Shown here piece by piece: positions 8,080 to 17,083 of a stretch of 64,000 bases of DNA (positions within the stretch are counted from its first letter, which is position 1; each line of letters starts with the position of its first letter). The notes under the pieces were generated by a model. It worked only from the letters and a program-made list of their open reading frames with translations. It searched no databases and was not told the origin of the DNA. The stretch spans positions 1 to 64,000 of the forward strand of contig NZ_JAUXPI010000002.1 of NCBI RefSeq assembly GCF_030684035.1. Reading direction: 5' to 3'. Made by a program: the position numbers and the translations under genes. Origin of the DNA: Phaeovulum sp. GTDB taxonomy: Bacteria > Pseudomonadota > Alphaproteobacteria > Rhodobacterales > Rhodobacteraceae.

Positions 8080-9102
8080 TCAGCCCTTTTTCAGGCAGCG
8101 GTTGCCCAGCACTTCAGCAATCTGCACCGCGTTGAGCGCGGCACCCTTGCGCAGGTTGTCGCTCACGACCCAGATGTTCAGGCCGTTCTCGACCGTGCTG
8201 TCCTGGCGAATGCGCGAAACATAGGTGGCATAGTCACCGACGCATTCGACCGGGGTGATGTAGCCGCCGTTCTCGCGCTTGTCGATCACCAGCACTCCCG
8301 GCGCTTCGCGCAGAATGTCCTGCGCTTCCTGCCAGTCGAGGAATTCCTCGAACTCGATGTTGATCGCCTCGGAATGGCCGACGAACACCGGCACCCGCAC
8401 GCAGGTCGCGGTGACCTTGATCGACTTGTCGAGAATTTTCTTCGTCTCGGCGACCATCTTCCATTCTTCCTTGGTCGAGCCGTCATCAAGGAACACGTCG
8501 ATATGGGGAATGACGTTGAAGGCGATCTGCTTGGTGAACTTCTTCGGCGCGACCTCCTGGCCCGGCACATAGATGCCCTTGGTCTGGTCCCACAACTCGT
8601 CGACGCCGGCTTTGCCCGCGCCGGAGACCGACTGGTAGGTGGAGACCACCACGCGCTTGATGCGGGCGCGGTCATGCAACGGCTTCAGCGCAACCACCAT
8701 TTGCGCGGTGGAACAGTTGGGGTTGGCGATGATGTTGCGCTTCTTGTAAAGCTCGACCGCCTCGGGGTTCACCTCCGGCACCACAAGCGGAATGTCGTGG
8801 TCGTAGCGGTAGAGCGAAGAGTTGTCGATGACCACACAGCCCGAGGCGGCAGCGCGCGGCGCATAGATCTTGGTCGCCTCGCCGCCGATCGAGAAAAAGG
8901 CGATATCCCAACCGGTGAAATCGAAAGTGTCGAGGTCCTTGGTCTTCAGGGTCTTGTTGCCAAAGCTGACTTCGGTGCCGAGCGAGCGGCGCGACGCGAG
9001 CGCCACGATCTCGTCCACCGGAAACTCACGCTCGGCGAGGATGTTCAGCATTTCGCGGCCCACGTTCCCCGTGGCACCGGCAACAACGATCCTGTAGCCC
9101 AT
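8080..9102 (-). CDS. asd: Aspartate-semialdehyde dehydrogenase
   Basis: 340 residues; reduces 4-aspartyl phosphate to aspartate semialdehyde with NADPH, the branch point to lysine/diaminopimelate, methionine and threonine. The N-terminal nucleotide loop is VAGATGNVGREML, the catalytic cysteine is Cys130 in NPNCST, and the active-site His243 lies in VGHSEAIN. Length is normal. ATG 9102 is immediately upstream of the Rossmann strand. dapD, a later step of the same pathway, lies at 30446-31270 and is not linked in an operon. Confidence 0.96.
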   Translation of the reverse strand: MGYRIVVAGATGNVGREMLNILAEREFPVDEIVALASRRSLGTEVSFGNKTLKTKDLDTFDFTGWDIAFFSIGGEATKIYAPRAAASGCVVIDNSSLYRYDHDIPLVVPEVNPEAVELYKKRNIIANPNCSTAQMVVALKPLHDRARIKRVVVSTYQSVSGAGKAGVDELWDQTKGIYVPGQEVAPKKFTKQIAFNVIPHIDVFLDDGSTKEEWKMVAETKKILDKSIKVTATCVRVPVFVGHSEAINIEFEEFLDWQEAQDILREAPGVLVIDKRENGGYITPVECVGDYATYVSRIRQDSTVENGLNIWVVSDNLRKGAALNAVQIAEVLGNRCLKKG

Positions 9103-9172
9103 GAGGCATCTCCTGAAGAAAGAACGTCGCTGCGTTAGCCCAAAGGTGTGCGCGCGAAAAGCGGTTTCTGTT

Positions 9173-9790
9173 TTATTCGGCGCGGGTGATGCGCGAATCC
9201 CGCGCCATCAGCGCTGCAACAAAGGCAGCTTCGGCGGCAAAGTCGTGCGGCACCTGCCCGGCGCTGCGGTGCCCTGAAAGCGACAGCGAGGCGAAGAAGT
9301 CAAAGCCGAAAAGGCTGAGGCTTTTCATCCGCGAGCGGGCCAGAAGCTCGATCAGCATGAGGCCGGTGGTCGGCGGTGCGTCGATTTCGGCGGCAAGGCG
9401 GGCATAATCGGGCAGCGGGTGCAGGTAGAAGCCGGGGCTCAGCGCCACCGCATGGCTCAGCCGCTTGCGCTTCGGGCTCATCCAGAGCTTGTGCGCGCCT
9501 GCCAGCCGGTCCCGGTCAGCGGCGGGCAAACCGGTTGCCAGCGCCAGCCAATCGGTGCGGCTGCCGTGCGAGGCGGGGGCGGGCATCGGTGCACGGTTGA
9601 TGCGAATGACGATATCGGCGGCGTCGATTGCAGCGCCATGGGTGGTTGTGGCAAGGGCGCGGGCGTTGCCCACCAACGCCACGGTCCTGCCGCGCAAATC
9701 CTCGAGCAACGCCGCTTGCGGCACCGACAGCGCCATCAGCGGTGCCTCGCGGCGCAGCGTGCGGGCGAGAAGGAAGGCGAGCGGGGTCAC
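9173..9790 (-). CDS. GT29-type (sialyltransferase-fold) glycosyltransferase
   Basis: 205 residues. The core has the GT29 sialylmotif layout: a large motif VALVGNAR followed by AADIVIRINRAP; a small motif PPTTGLMLIELLA; SLFGFDFF; and an HX4E element HDFAAE like motif VS. GT29 enzymes transfer sialic acid from CMP-sugars in animals; bacterial members are less studied and the donor here is unknown. No signal or membrane segment, so it should act in the cytoplasm or at the inner face. The start is a GTG whose GTGA overlaps the stop of the GT4 gene, making it the last gene of an MFS-GT4-GT29 operon. Confidence 0.75.
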   Translation of the reverse strand: MTPLAFLLARTLRREAPLMALSVPQAALLEDLRGRTVALVGNARALATTTHGAAIDAADIVIRINRAPMPAPASHGSRTDWLALATGLPAADRDRLAGAHKLWMSPKRKRLSHAVALSPGFYLHPLPDYARLAAEIDAPPTTGLMLIELLARSRMKSLSLFGFDFFASLSLSGHRSAGQVPHDFAAEAAFVAALMARDSRITRAE

Positions 9791-10833
9791 TGCGCGCGCT
9801 CCAGCAGGCTGCGGTAGATCGCAACCAGCGCCTCGGCCTCGGTCGCAATCGCGTGGGCGTTCAGCACATGCGCCCGCGCCGCCTCGCGCGCCCGCATTAT
9901 TCGGTCGGGTGCATCGATCCAGCCGCGGATCGCCTCGGTCAGCGCATCGGCATCGCCGGGGGCCACAAGCGAGCCGGTGACCCCCTCGACGATCAGCGAT
10001 TCAAAGGCACCGACGCGCGTGGCAACCACCGGAACGCCGCAAGCCATGGCTTCAAGCGGGGTCAGGCCAAAGCCTTCCCAGCGGGCTGGGGCAATGAAGA
10101 GATCGAGTGTCTGATAGTGCCGCACCAGATCCGACCACGGCAATTCGCCCAGAAACCGCACCCTTTCGGCAAGCCCGGCGGCCGCAAGCCGCGCCGCCAG
10201 ATCGGCGTGAAAGGCGTGGTTGTCGGGGGTGATGCGGCCAGTAAGGATGATCTGCACATTTGGCCGCGCAGGCAACAGCCGCAGCGCCGCTTCGATGAGC
10301 AGATCGACACCCTTTTGCGCGCGGATGCGGCCAAAGCAGCCGAGCAGGACTGCATCTTCCGGCCAGCCGATCGCGCGGCGAAGCCCCGCGCGATCGGGCT
10401 CGGGGGTAAACACTGCGGTATCGACGCCGTGCATCACCACCCTTGCCGGGCGCTCCAGATACCCGGCGGCGGCTGGCGAGGTCGTCACAAGTGCCTCCTG
10501 CTGGCGGATCAGCCAGCGGGTGAAGCTGCGGTGGTGACGCTGCGCCGCCGAGGTGAACATCAGCCTGAGCTTGCGCCGAAACACCCGGCGAAGCACCAGA
10601 CCCAGCACCATTTCGGTGTTGCGCCGCGCATGCCAGACCCGCCAGCGGTCGCGCGGCAGCCACGGCAACCGCCAGAGCGCGATATGCGGCAGATCCGCAG
10701 GCAGCCCCGGCCCGGTGGCGGCAATGCCGATCATCCGCGCCTGCACCGGCACCAGCCGCACGATGGTAGCCGTCACGCCGGAAAGGCGGCGCTTGAGGTT
10801 CGGGGCGATAACGTCGATTTCGGCGGGGTTCAT
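9787..10833 (-). CDS. Family 4 glycosyltransferase
   Basis: 348 residues, GT-B fold. The C-terminal donor-binding half is typical: FGRIRAQKGVDLLIEA, then ILTGRI, VRFLGELP, and the EX7E motif in WEGFGLTPLEAMACGVPVVAT. The N-terminal half (about 1-140) is the acceptor domain and resembles LPS-core mannosyltransferases in layout, so a role in lipopolysaccharide or another surface glycan is likely. The exact sugar cannot be read from sequence. It begins 9 nt after the MFS gene stop and overlaps the GT29 gene by 4 nt. Confidence 0.88.
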   Translation of the reverse strand: MNPAEIDVIAPNLKRRLSGVTATIVRLVPVQARMIGIAATGPGLPADLPHIALWRLPWLPRDRWRVWHARRNTEMVLGLVLRRVFRRKLRLMFTSAAQRHHRSFTRWLIRQQEALVTTSPAAAGYLERPARVVMHGVDTAVFTPEPDRAGLRRAIGWPEDAVLLGCFGRIRAQKGVDLLIEAALRLLPARPNVQIILTGRITPDNHAFHADLAARLAAAGLAERVRFLGELPWSDLVRHYQTLDLFIAPARWEGFGLTPLEAMACGVPVVATRVGAFESLIVEGVTGSLVAPGDADALTEAIRGWIDAPDRIMRAREAARAHVLNAHAIATEAEALVAIYRSLLERAQ

Positions 10834-10842
10834 GACGCTGTT

Positions 10843-12033
10843 CTAATGCGTCGCCTCGCCCCTGTCGCGGGCGAAGAGGTAAATCAGCAACCCGCCGACC
10901 AGCGGCACGAGAAAGAACAGGAACAGCGCCGAAAACGCCTGCGTTTCGGTGCCGCGCGCCGCGGCCGCCTCGTAGACCGGGCGCGAGGCGAATTGCAGAA
11001 TGCCGACCCCGCCGATGGAAAAGAGGTTGAGCAGCGTCACCCCCCGCCCGACCAAATGCGCGGGAAAAAAGCTGCGACCATGCGCCATGATCGCCGGGAA
11101 GGTGGCACCAAAGAACCCCGCCCCCGCCATCAACGCCGTCGCCTGCCAAAGCCCCGCATCGGGGGCAAGCCAGAGCGTGGCAAGAATCGCCGCCAGAACA
11201 GCGTTGCCGCCAAACACCACCCGCTTGTGGCTGCCGAATAGCCTGTCGGCGGGGCCATAGAGAAAATTGCCCGCGACCATCGCCAGCCCCATTACCAGCG
11301 TTGCCTTGCCGATTGCCGCAGTGTCGGCACCGTAGATTTGCGTCAGGTATGGCCCCGCCCAGACGCCGCGCAGCCCCGCTGCGGCGACGTAATTGACCGC
11401 CATCAGCGGCAAGATCGCCCAAAGACCGGGAATGCGCAGCAGACCCAGCACCGATCCGCTTGCTCCGGGCGCACGCTCGGCGCGGGCGGGGTCGCGGGTA
11501 AAGCGCCAGATCGCGGCAGCGACCAGCGCGGTGATTGCCGCCAGCCCCCAGAGCGTCTGCCGCCATCCGGCTGCCCCGATCACCCATGCGAGCGGGGTGG
11601 AACCCGCAAGATTGCCAAGGCTGCCCACCCCGATCATTGCCCCCGCCAGCGTGCCGAACACGGCAGGCGCATACATCCGCGCGAAGATGTAATAGCCGCC
11701 CATCAGCACCGGCGCGCAGCCGATGCCGATCAGGAGCATCGCCAGATGTACGCCCCATGGTCCGGTTGCCAGCGCGAAAACCGCCGCGCCGCCGCCGCCG
11801 CCAAGCAACAGCAGCACCGAAACCGTGCGCCGCGGCCCGATCCGGTCAAGCGCCGCGCCGACCGGCAGTTGCATCAGCGCGAACCCCGCGTACCAAAGCC
11901 CCAGCGACACCGCGAGATCGCCGGGCACCGCGCCGATCTCGGTGCCAAGCGTCGGTGCCAGCACCGCAAGGCAGGCGCGGTAGAACTGGCTGAGCACATA
12001 GCCCGCCACCAGAAACGCGATACCAACCTTCAT
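10843..12033 (-). CDS. MFS transporter
   Basis: 396 residues with about 12 membrane segments in two halves. The loop between segments 2 and 3 has the MFS signature as [12 protein letters not shown]. The substrate is not evident. The open frame continues upstream of ATG 12033 through the tRNA gene and across the EamA gene, but that extension has no membrane character and is not real. It is the first gene of the operon with GT4 and GT29 genes, so moving a glycan precursor is one possibility, but it could be cotranscribed by chance. Confidence 0.88.
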   Translation of the reverse strand: MKVGIAFLVAGYVLSQFYRACLAVLAPTLGTEIGAVPGDLAVSLGLWYAGFALMQLPVGAALDRIGPRRTVSVLLLLGGGGGAAVFALATGPWGVHLAMLLIGIGCAPVLMGGYYIFARMYAPAVFGTLAGAMIGVGSLGNLAGSTPLAWVIGAAGWRQTLWGLAAITALVAAAIWRFTRDPARAERAPGASGSVLGLLRIPGLWAILPLMAVNYVAAAGLRGVWAGPYLTQIYGADTAAIGKATLVMGLAMVAGNFLYGPADRLFGSHKRVVFGGNAVLAAILATLWLAPDAGLWQATALMAGAGFFGATFPAIMAHGRSFFPAHLVGRGVTLLNLFSIGGVGILQFASRPVYEAAAARGTETQAFSALFLFFLVPLVGGLLIYLFARDRGEATH

Positions 12034-12124
12034 GCCGGAAACTCCCCTGATCGGGCCGGACTCTGCGCATTGCAGCGGCGAGCGCAAGCCGCCATCAGGG
12101 TCGCATCGACAATGGGCGGGAATT

Positions 12125-12201
12125 TGGTCGGAGCGAGAGGATTTGAACCTCCGACCCCCTGCTCCCGAAGCAGGTGCGCTACCAGGCTGCGCTACGCTCC
12201 G
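12125..12201 (-). tRNA. tRNA-Pro (anticodon CGG)
   Basis: The minus strand reads as a full 77-nt cloverleaf from 12201 to 12125. The acceptor stem CGGAGCG pairs with CGCTCCG; the anticodon arm is CCTGC-TTCGGGA-GCAGG with CGG at positions 34-36; the T arm contains GGTTCAAATCC; and CCA is encoded. No integrase or direct repeat is next to it, so there is no sign of use as an attachment site. Confidence 0.96.
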
Positions 12202-12257
12202 ACACTGTGGCGCGGGGTTTAGAGGCTCGCGCGGTGCTTTGCAAGGGGGGAAAGCCG

Positions 12258-13226
12258 CTAGCGCTCGCCGCGCGCGCCGGGGTTCAGCAGGCGTTGCAGA
12301 ATCGAGCCGCGCGGTGTTGTCACCGTTTCCGCCCGGCCCTGGCTTTGCAGCACCGGGGTGTTTTCCGAGTTCCCCGCGCGGCTTTCGCGCAGCACGATGT
12401 AAAGCCCCGAGGCAATGATGATCGCGGCACCGATCAGCGTATAGGTATCGACGCTTTCGCCGAACAGGAACCAGCCATAGCCGATTGCCCAAAGCATCTG
12501 CGAATACTGCATCGGTGCCACGATCACCGCCTCGCCAAGCCGGTAGGCAAGAATCGAGAGGTACGAGGCGGTAAGGCCAAAAAGCGCGATCACCGCCATC
12601 AGCCCAAGTTCGGTGATGGTCATCGGCTGATAGACAAAGGGCAGCGCGGCACCGGTAAACAGAAAGTTCGCGGTCATCGGGTAGATCATCAGCACCAGCG
12701 GCCGCTCCTGATTGCCGATCTTGCGCACGATCACCGTGGCGAATGCGCCGCAAACCGCCGCCGTCAGTGCCGCAAGGTGGCCCATGCTCAGCGGCACCGC
12801 GCCGGGGCGCAGCACCACCAGCACCCCGACCAGCCCCACCACCACCGCCGCCCAGCGCCTGAGCCGCACCCGCTCGCCCAGAATCGGTATCGCCATCACG
12901 GTAATCAGCAATGGCGATGCGAACAGAATCGAATAGGTCTGTGCCAAAGGCAGATGCGAAAAGGCGTAAAAAGCCGCGATGCCGGTGATCAGCGTCATCA
13001 CCGTGCGCATCGCCACCCAACGCGGGTTGTTGGGCCGAAGGCTGCCGCCGGCACGGTCGCGCAGCAAGATCAGCGTCACCATCGGAAAACTGATGAGCGA
13101 GGCGAAAAAGATGATCTGGAACGGCGAAAACCCGCGCCCCAGCATCTTTACCACCACGTCATGCGTGGCGAATATGCCAAGCGCCAGAAGTGCGAGCAGC
13201 GCGCCCTTGAAATTGTTGTTGACCAT
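12258..13226 (-). CDS. EamA/DMT-superfamily permease
   Basis: 322 residues with about 10 membrane helices in two EamA repeats (about 8-145 and 155-285), followed by a polar, Arg-rich cytoplasmic tail. Features typical of the superfamily are FYAFSHLPLAQTYSILFASP in the first repeat and FGLTASYLSILAYRLGEAVI in the second. Substrate unknown; relatives export amino acids, metabolites or drugs. It lies just upstream of the tRNA gene on the same strand and is divergent from the Na/Pi cotransporter gene. Confidence 0.9.
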   Translation of the reverse strand: MVNNNFKGALLALLALGIFATHDVVVKMLGRGFSPFQIIFFASLISFPMVTLILLRDRAGGSLRPNNPRWVAMRTVMTLITGIAAFYAFSHLPLAQTYSILFASPLLITVMAIPILGERVRLRRWAAVVVGLVGVLVVLRPGAVPLSMGHLAALTAAVCGAFATVIVRKIGNQERPLVLMIYPMTANFLFTGAALPFVYQPMTITELGLMAVIALFGLTASYLSILAYRLGEAVIVAPMQYSQMLWAIGYGWFLFGESVDTYTLIGAAIIIASGLYIVLRESRAGNSENTPVLQSQGRAETVTTPRGSILQRLLNPGARGER

Positions 13227-13353
13227 CGCCCTGCTGCCCTGTTCGCGCTAACCAACAATCGCAGATTTGCCGCGCCGCCTCAATGCCCCCCGGCACCACC
13301 CTTGCGGGTGTTTCTCGCATGCCCGATGATCGGCCCCGGCGGGGGGCAAAGCA

Positions 13354-14898
13354 ATGCAGGGGGTGGCGCAGTTTCTGGGCGGGGTCGGGCTCTTCCTTTT
13401 TGGCATGGGGTTGATGACTACCGCGTTGCGCGAACTCGCGGCAGGTCGGCTGCGCCACCTTCTAGCGCGCTTCACCGAAACGCCGCTGGCCGGGGTGGCA
13501 ACGGGTGCCGTGGCAACGGCGGTTGTGCAATCCTCCTCGGCGGTCACGGTCATGACCATCGGCTTTGTCGGTGCCGGGCTGGTCGGCTTCAGCCAGTCGC
13601 TCGGCGTGCTTTATGGTGCCAATATCGGCACCACAATCACCGGCTGGGTGGTGGTGCTGGTTGGCTTCAAGCTGCAACTCGGGCTGGCAGCGCTGCCGCT
13701 GGTCTTCGTGGCAAGCCTGATGGGCCTCCTCGGGCGGGGCCGGGTGGAGCGCGCGGGGCGGCTTTTGGCTGGCTTTGCGCTGCTGTTCATCGGGCTGGAA
13801 ATGATGCAGGCCGCGATGGCCGGGCTGGATGGTCGGATCCTGCCCGGTTTGCTTGCGGGCGGCGGCTGGCTTGCGCGGCTGCAGCTGGCGGCGCTGGGGA
13901 TAGTGCTGACGCTGTTGATGCAGTCTTCCTCGGCTGGGGTGGCGCTGGCGCTGGTGCTTCTGGGCTCGGGTGCGCTCGGCTTTGCCGAGGCGGCGGCGCT
14001 GGTGGTGGGGATGAATGTCGGCACCACTTTCACCGGGCTGCTGGCAGCGCTCGGCGGCGGACGGGCGATGCGGATGACGGCGCTGGCCAACTTTCTGTTC
14101 AATCTCGCCACTGCGGCACTTGCCTTTCCGCTCATTGGTCTGGTCACCCCGCTGCTGCATGCCAGCCCGCTTGGCAGCGATGACCCGACCGCGCTTGTGC
14201 TCTTTCACACCGGCTTCAACCTGTTTGGCACGCTGGTGTTTCTGCCGCTGACCGGGCCTTTCGCCGCGCTGGTCGAGCGGTTGGTGCCGATGCGGCGGGC
14301 GGCGCTTGCCGAGCCGCTCGACCTGCGGCTTCTGGCCGATGAGGGCGCGGCGATGGATGCAGTTCAGGCGGTAGCCGATGCGGTGGCGCGCACGATAAGC
14401 ACCGCGCTTGCCGATGCGCTTGGGCCAAGGCGCGACCTGCGGCGGCTTGTGGTGCTTGACAGCCGGGTGCGGCCCGCGCTGGCAGAGCTTGAAGCCTATC
14501 TGGTGCAGATCAACCTGCCAGCGGAGCGGACGCAGGCACGCGAACGCTTTGCGGCGCTGCTGCACCAGATCGACCACCTGACCCGGCTGCTTGCCCGCTG
14601 CCATGAGGGCGAGCGGATCAGCGAGCTTGCGGACGATGCCCGGCTTACCCGCCCGGCGCGGCTTTTGTCCCTGGTGTTGCAGTGCGATCTGCCGGTTGCG
14701 CGGCTGGCCCGGCTGACCACCCTCGTCGATGCGCGGGCGCGGCGGCATCGCCGCGCCGCGCTTTTGCGCGAGCCGGATTGGCGGGTAGCGCCAGGCGAGT
14801 TGCTGCGGCGCACCGATGCGATGCGCTGGCTGGAGCGGGTCTATGACCATATCGAGCGGATCGCGCATTACCGCGCCGCCGCAAAGCAGAAAAGCTGA
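13354..14898 (+). CDS. Na/Pi cotransporter family protein with PhoU-like tail
   Basis: 514 residues. The membrane part (about 1-310) contains the duplicated QSSS motif of the PNaS family: VVQSSSAVTVMTIGF and LMQSSSAGVALALVL, with the GxNIGTT partner motif in YGANIGTTITG and MNVGTTFTG. The C-terminal ~190 residues are helical and PhoU-like. Expected role is sodium-coupled phosphate movement or regulation of it. Start ATG 13354. Compare the second, less canonical copy at 37418. Confidence 0.9.
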   Translation: MQGVAQFLGGVGLFLFGMGLMTTALRELAAGRLRHLLARFTETPLAGVATGAVATAVVQSSSAVTVMTIGFVGAGLVGFSQSLGVLYGANIGTTITGWVVVLVGFKLQLGLAALPLVFVASLMGLLGRGRVERAGRLLAGFALLFIGLEMMQAAMAGLDGRILPGLLAGGGWLARLQLAALGIVLTLLMQSSSAGVALALVLLGSGALGFAEAAALVVGMNVGTTFTGLLAALGGGRAMRMTALANFLFNLATAALAFPLIGLVTPLLHASPLGSDDPTALVLFHTGFNLFGTLVFLPLTGPFAALVERLVPMRRAALAEPLDLRLLADEGAAMDAVQAVADAVARTISTALADALGPRRDLRRLVVLDSRVRPALAELEAYLVQINLPAERTQARERFAALLHQIDHLTRLLARCHEGERISELADDARLTRPARLLSLVLQCDLPVARLARLTTLVDARARRHRRAALLREPDWRVAPGELLRRTDAMRWLERVYDHIERIAHYRAAAKQKS

Positions 14899-14922
14899 AG
14901 GCCCGCCGGTCGGGCGGGCCTT
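14898..14922. terminator. Stem-loop terminator between convergent Na/Pi transporter and leuB genes
   Basis: A perfect 10-bp stem, AAGGCCCGCC (14898-14907) and GGCGGGCCTT (14913-14922), with a 5-nt loop. It overlaps the last base of the transporter stop codon and is followed by T on the plus strand. It may serve leuB from the other side as well. Confidence 0.7.
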
Positions 14923-14943
14923 TGCCGTGGTCCTGTATTTGAC

Positions 14944-16053
14944 CTAAAGGCTCGCGTCCAGCGCTGCCACCACCGCATCGCCCATTTCGGCGGTGGAAAC
15001 CGGTTTGCCGCCCTCGGGGCCCATCAGGTCGGCGGTGCGCAGACCATCGGCCAGCACCTTCTCCACCGCCTTTTCCAGCCGCTCGGCCTCGGTGCCAAGA
15101 TCGAAGGAATAGCGCAGCGCCATCGCAAAGCTGAGGATGGTCGCGATCGGGTTGGCCTTGCCCTGCCCGGCAATGTCTGGTGCCGAGCCATGCACCGGCT
15201 CGTAAAGCGCTTTCGGCCGCCCGTTCGCCATTGGCGCTCCAAGGCTGGCCGAGGGCAGCATGCCAAGCGAGCCGGTCAGCATTGCTGCGCAATCGGACAA
15301 GAGGTCACCAAAGAGGTTGTCGGTCACGATCACGTCGAACTGCTTCGGCCAGCGCACAAGCTGCATCGCGCCGGCGTCGGCATACATGTGGGAAAGCGCC
15401 ACATCGGGGTATTCGTGATCGTGCACCCACTGCACTTCCTCACGCCACAGAATGCCCGATTCCATGACGTTTGCCTTTTCCATCGAGCAGACCTTGCCCG
15501 ACCGTTTGCGCGCCAGCTCGAACGCCGAGCGCGCCACCCGGCGGATTTCATTGGTGGTGTAGCGCTGGGTGTTGATGCCCACGCGCCCGCCCTCGTTATC
15601 GGGGAATATCCCGCGCGGTTCGCCAAAATAGACGCCGCTGGTCAACTCGCGCACAATCATGATGTCGAGCCCCGCGACGATCTCGCGTTTCAGCGAGGAA
15701 AAATCGGCGAGTGCGTCAAAGCACTGCGCCGGGCGCAGGTTGGAAAACAGGTCCATCTCCTTGCGCAGCCGCAACAGCCCGCGCTCGGGCTTCACGCTGA
15801 AGTCGAGATTGTCGTATTTTGGCCCGCCCACGGCACCCAGAAGCACCGCATCGACCGCCTGCGCCTTGGCCATCGTGTCGTCATGCAGCGGCGTGCCGTA
15901 TTTGTCATAGGCGCAGCCGCCGACGAGGTCTTCCGACACATCGAACTTTACCCCGCCGCGTGTGCCGTACCAGCCGATGATCTTTTTCACTTCGGCCATG
16001 ACCTCGGGGCCGATGCCGTCGCCGGCGAGAATGAGAAGTGAAGGGTTCGCCAT
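14944..16053 (-). CDS. leuB: 3-isopropylmalate dehydrogenase
   Basis: 369 residues; oxidative decarboxylation of 3-isopropylmalate, third step of leucine synthesis. The start [26 protein letters not shown], the substrate arginines in [13 protein letters not shown]-type region, [14 protein letters not shown] (Leu-specific loop) and [10 protein letters not shown] (metal-binding Asp) are all present. A LysR gene lies 33 nt upstream on the same strand. leuC and leuD are about 4 kb away rather than in the same operon. Confidence 0.96.
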   Translation of the reverse strand: MANPSLLILAGDGIGPEVMAEVKKIIGWYGTRGGVKFDVSEDLVGGCAYDKYGTPLHDDTMAKAQAVDAVLLGAVGGPKYDNLDFSVKPERGLLRLRKEMDLFSNLRPAQCFDALADFSSLKREIVAGLDIMIVRELTSGVYFGEPRGIFPDNEGGRVGINTQRYTTNEIRRVARSAFELARKRSGKVCSMEKANVMESGILWREEVQWVHDHEYPDVALSHMYADAGAMQLVRWPKQFDVIVTDNLFGDLLSDCAAMLTGSLGMLPSASLGAPMANGRPKALYEPVHGSAPDIAGQGKANPIATILSFAMALRYSFDLGTEAERLEKAVEKVLADGLRTADLMGPEGGKPVSTAEMGDAVVAALDASL

Positions 16054-16086
16054 GAAACGCTCCTTTATAGCGGGGTTGCGAGCGGC

Positions 16087-16995
16087 CTAGCGGCTGGCGC
16101 GGGCGGGGTCAAGCGGGGCGCGAAAACCCTCGGCCAGCGCCTCCAGTACCAGCCGCACCCTTGGGTTGGCACGCAACCTTTCCGCCACCGTCAGCCAGAC
16201 CGGCATTGGCGGCAACGCGATAAAATCCGCGATGCGTTCCAGTGCCGGGTCGGCATCGCCAATGCCTGTCTGCATGCCGCCGACCCCGCAACCCGCGCGC
16301 ACCAGATTCCAGTACACCAGCTGGTCGTCACAGCGGGTGGCAAAGAAGTTGCGACCGACATTCACCCCCAGCCCCGCCATCAAGCGCAAGATCATGTCGG
16401 AGCGGTCGAACCCCACCCAGTCAAGTCGCAGCAGCGCGTCCATGTTTTCCGGCCGCCCGGCGCGGTCGAGGTAGCTTCTTGCGGCGAACAACCCCATTGG
16501 CAGATCTGCCACATGCCGCGCGGCGACCTCTGGTTCGGTCGGGCGATACATCCGCACCGCAATGTCGGCCTCGCCGAACATCAGGTTTTCGGTGGTGTCC
16601 GTCGCAGTCAGCTCGATCTCGATTTCCGGGTGCGCATGCCGCAGCCGGGCGAGGATCGGCGGGATGAGGTGGTGCGAAACGATCCGGCTGGCGGTAATGC
16701 GCACCACCCCGCCAAGCCCTGCGCCCTGCGCCGCAGCAGTCAGCGCCAGCCGCTCCGCCGCCTCGCGCATGGCGCGGGCATGGGGAACAAGGGCGCGCGC
16801 GGCCTCGGTCGGGCGCAACCCGTCGGCGGCGCGGGTGAAAAGCGGCTGGCCAAGACCTGCCTCCAGCGCCCGGATGTGGCGGCCAAGCGTCGGTTGACTG
16901 GTTCCGAGCGCGCGGGCCGCAGCAGAAAGCGAGCCTGCATCGGCCACCGCCAGCAGGCTGCGCAACAGGGCCCAATCCGGGGTTGAGCTATTCAT
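16087..16995 (-). CDS. LysR-family transcriptional regulator
   Basis: 302 residues from ATG 16995; the frame remains open for 33 codons upstream, but those residues precede the conserved start. Residues 5-65 form the winged HTH (LLAVADAGSLSAAARALGTS, then QPTLGRHIRALEAGLG); residues ~90-295 are the effector domain. It is divergent from the epimerase-like gene, the common arrangement for a LysR protein and its target, and is followed 33 nt downstream by leuB. The effector and targets are unknown. Confidence 0.93.
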   Translation of the reverse strand: MNSSTPDWALLRSLLAVADAGSLSAAARALGTSQPTLGRHIRALEAGLGQPLFTRAADGLRPTEAARALVPHARAMREAAERLALTAAAQGAGLGGVVRITASRIVSHHLIPPILARLRHAHPEIEIELTATDTTENLMFGEADIAVRMYRPTEPEVAARHVADLPMGLFAARSYLDRAGRPENMDALLRLDWVGFDRSDMILRLMAGLGVNVGRNFFATRCDDQLVYWNLVRAGCGVGGMQTGIGDADPALERIADFIALPPMPVWLTVAERLRANPRVRLVLEALAEGFRAPLDPARASR

Positions 16996-17083
16996 GCAGA
17001 AATGAGTAGCAGATGCGCAGTTTCGGGCAATGGAAATGCGGCGCAGCAGCTCCGATCTTGGCTGGCAAGTGGCGGAGGTGGCG

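Noticed and set aside
12125-12201. tRNA-Pro as an integration site for a genomic island
   Set aside because: No integrase, no repeat of the tRNA 3' end nearby, and neighbours are ordinary permeases.
12034-13020. Extension of the MFS frame upstream through the tRNA gene and EamA gene
   Set aside because: The extra residues are not membrane-like and cross a tRNA; ATG 12033 begins a normal first MFS helix.
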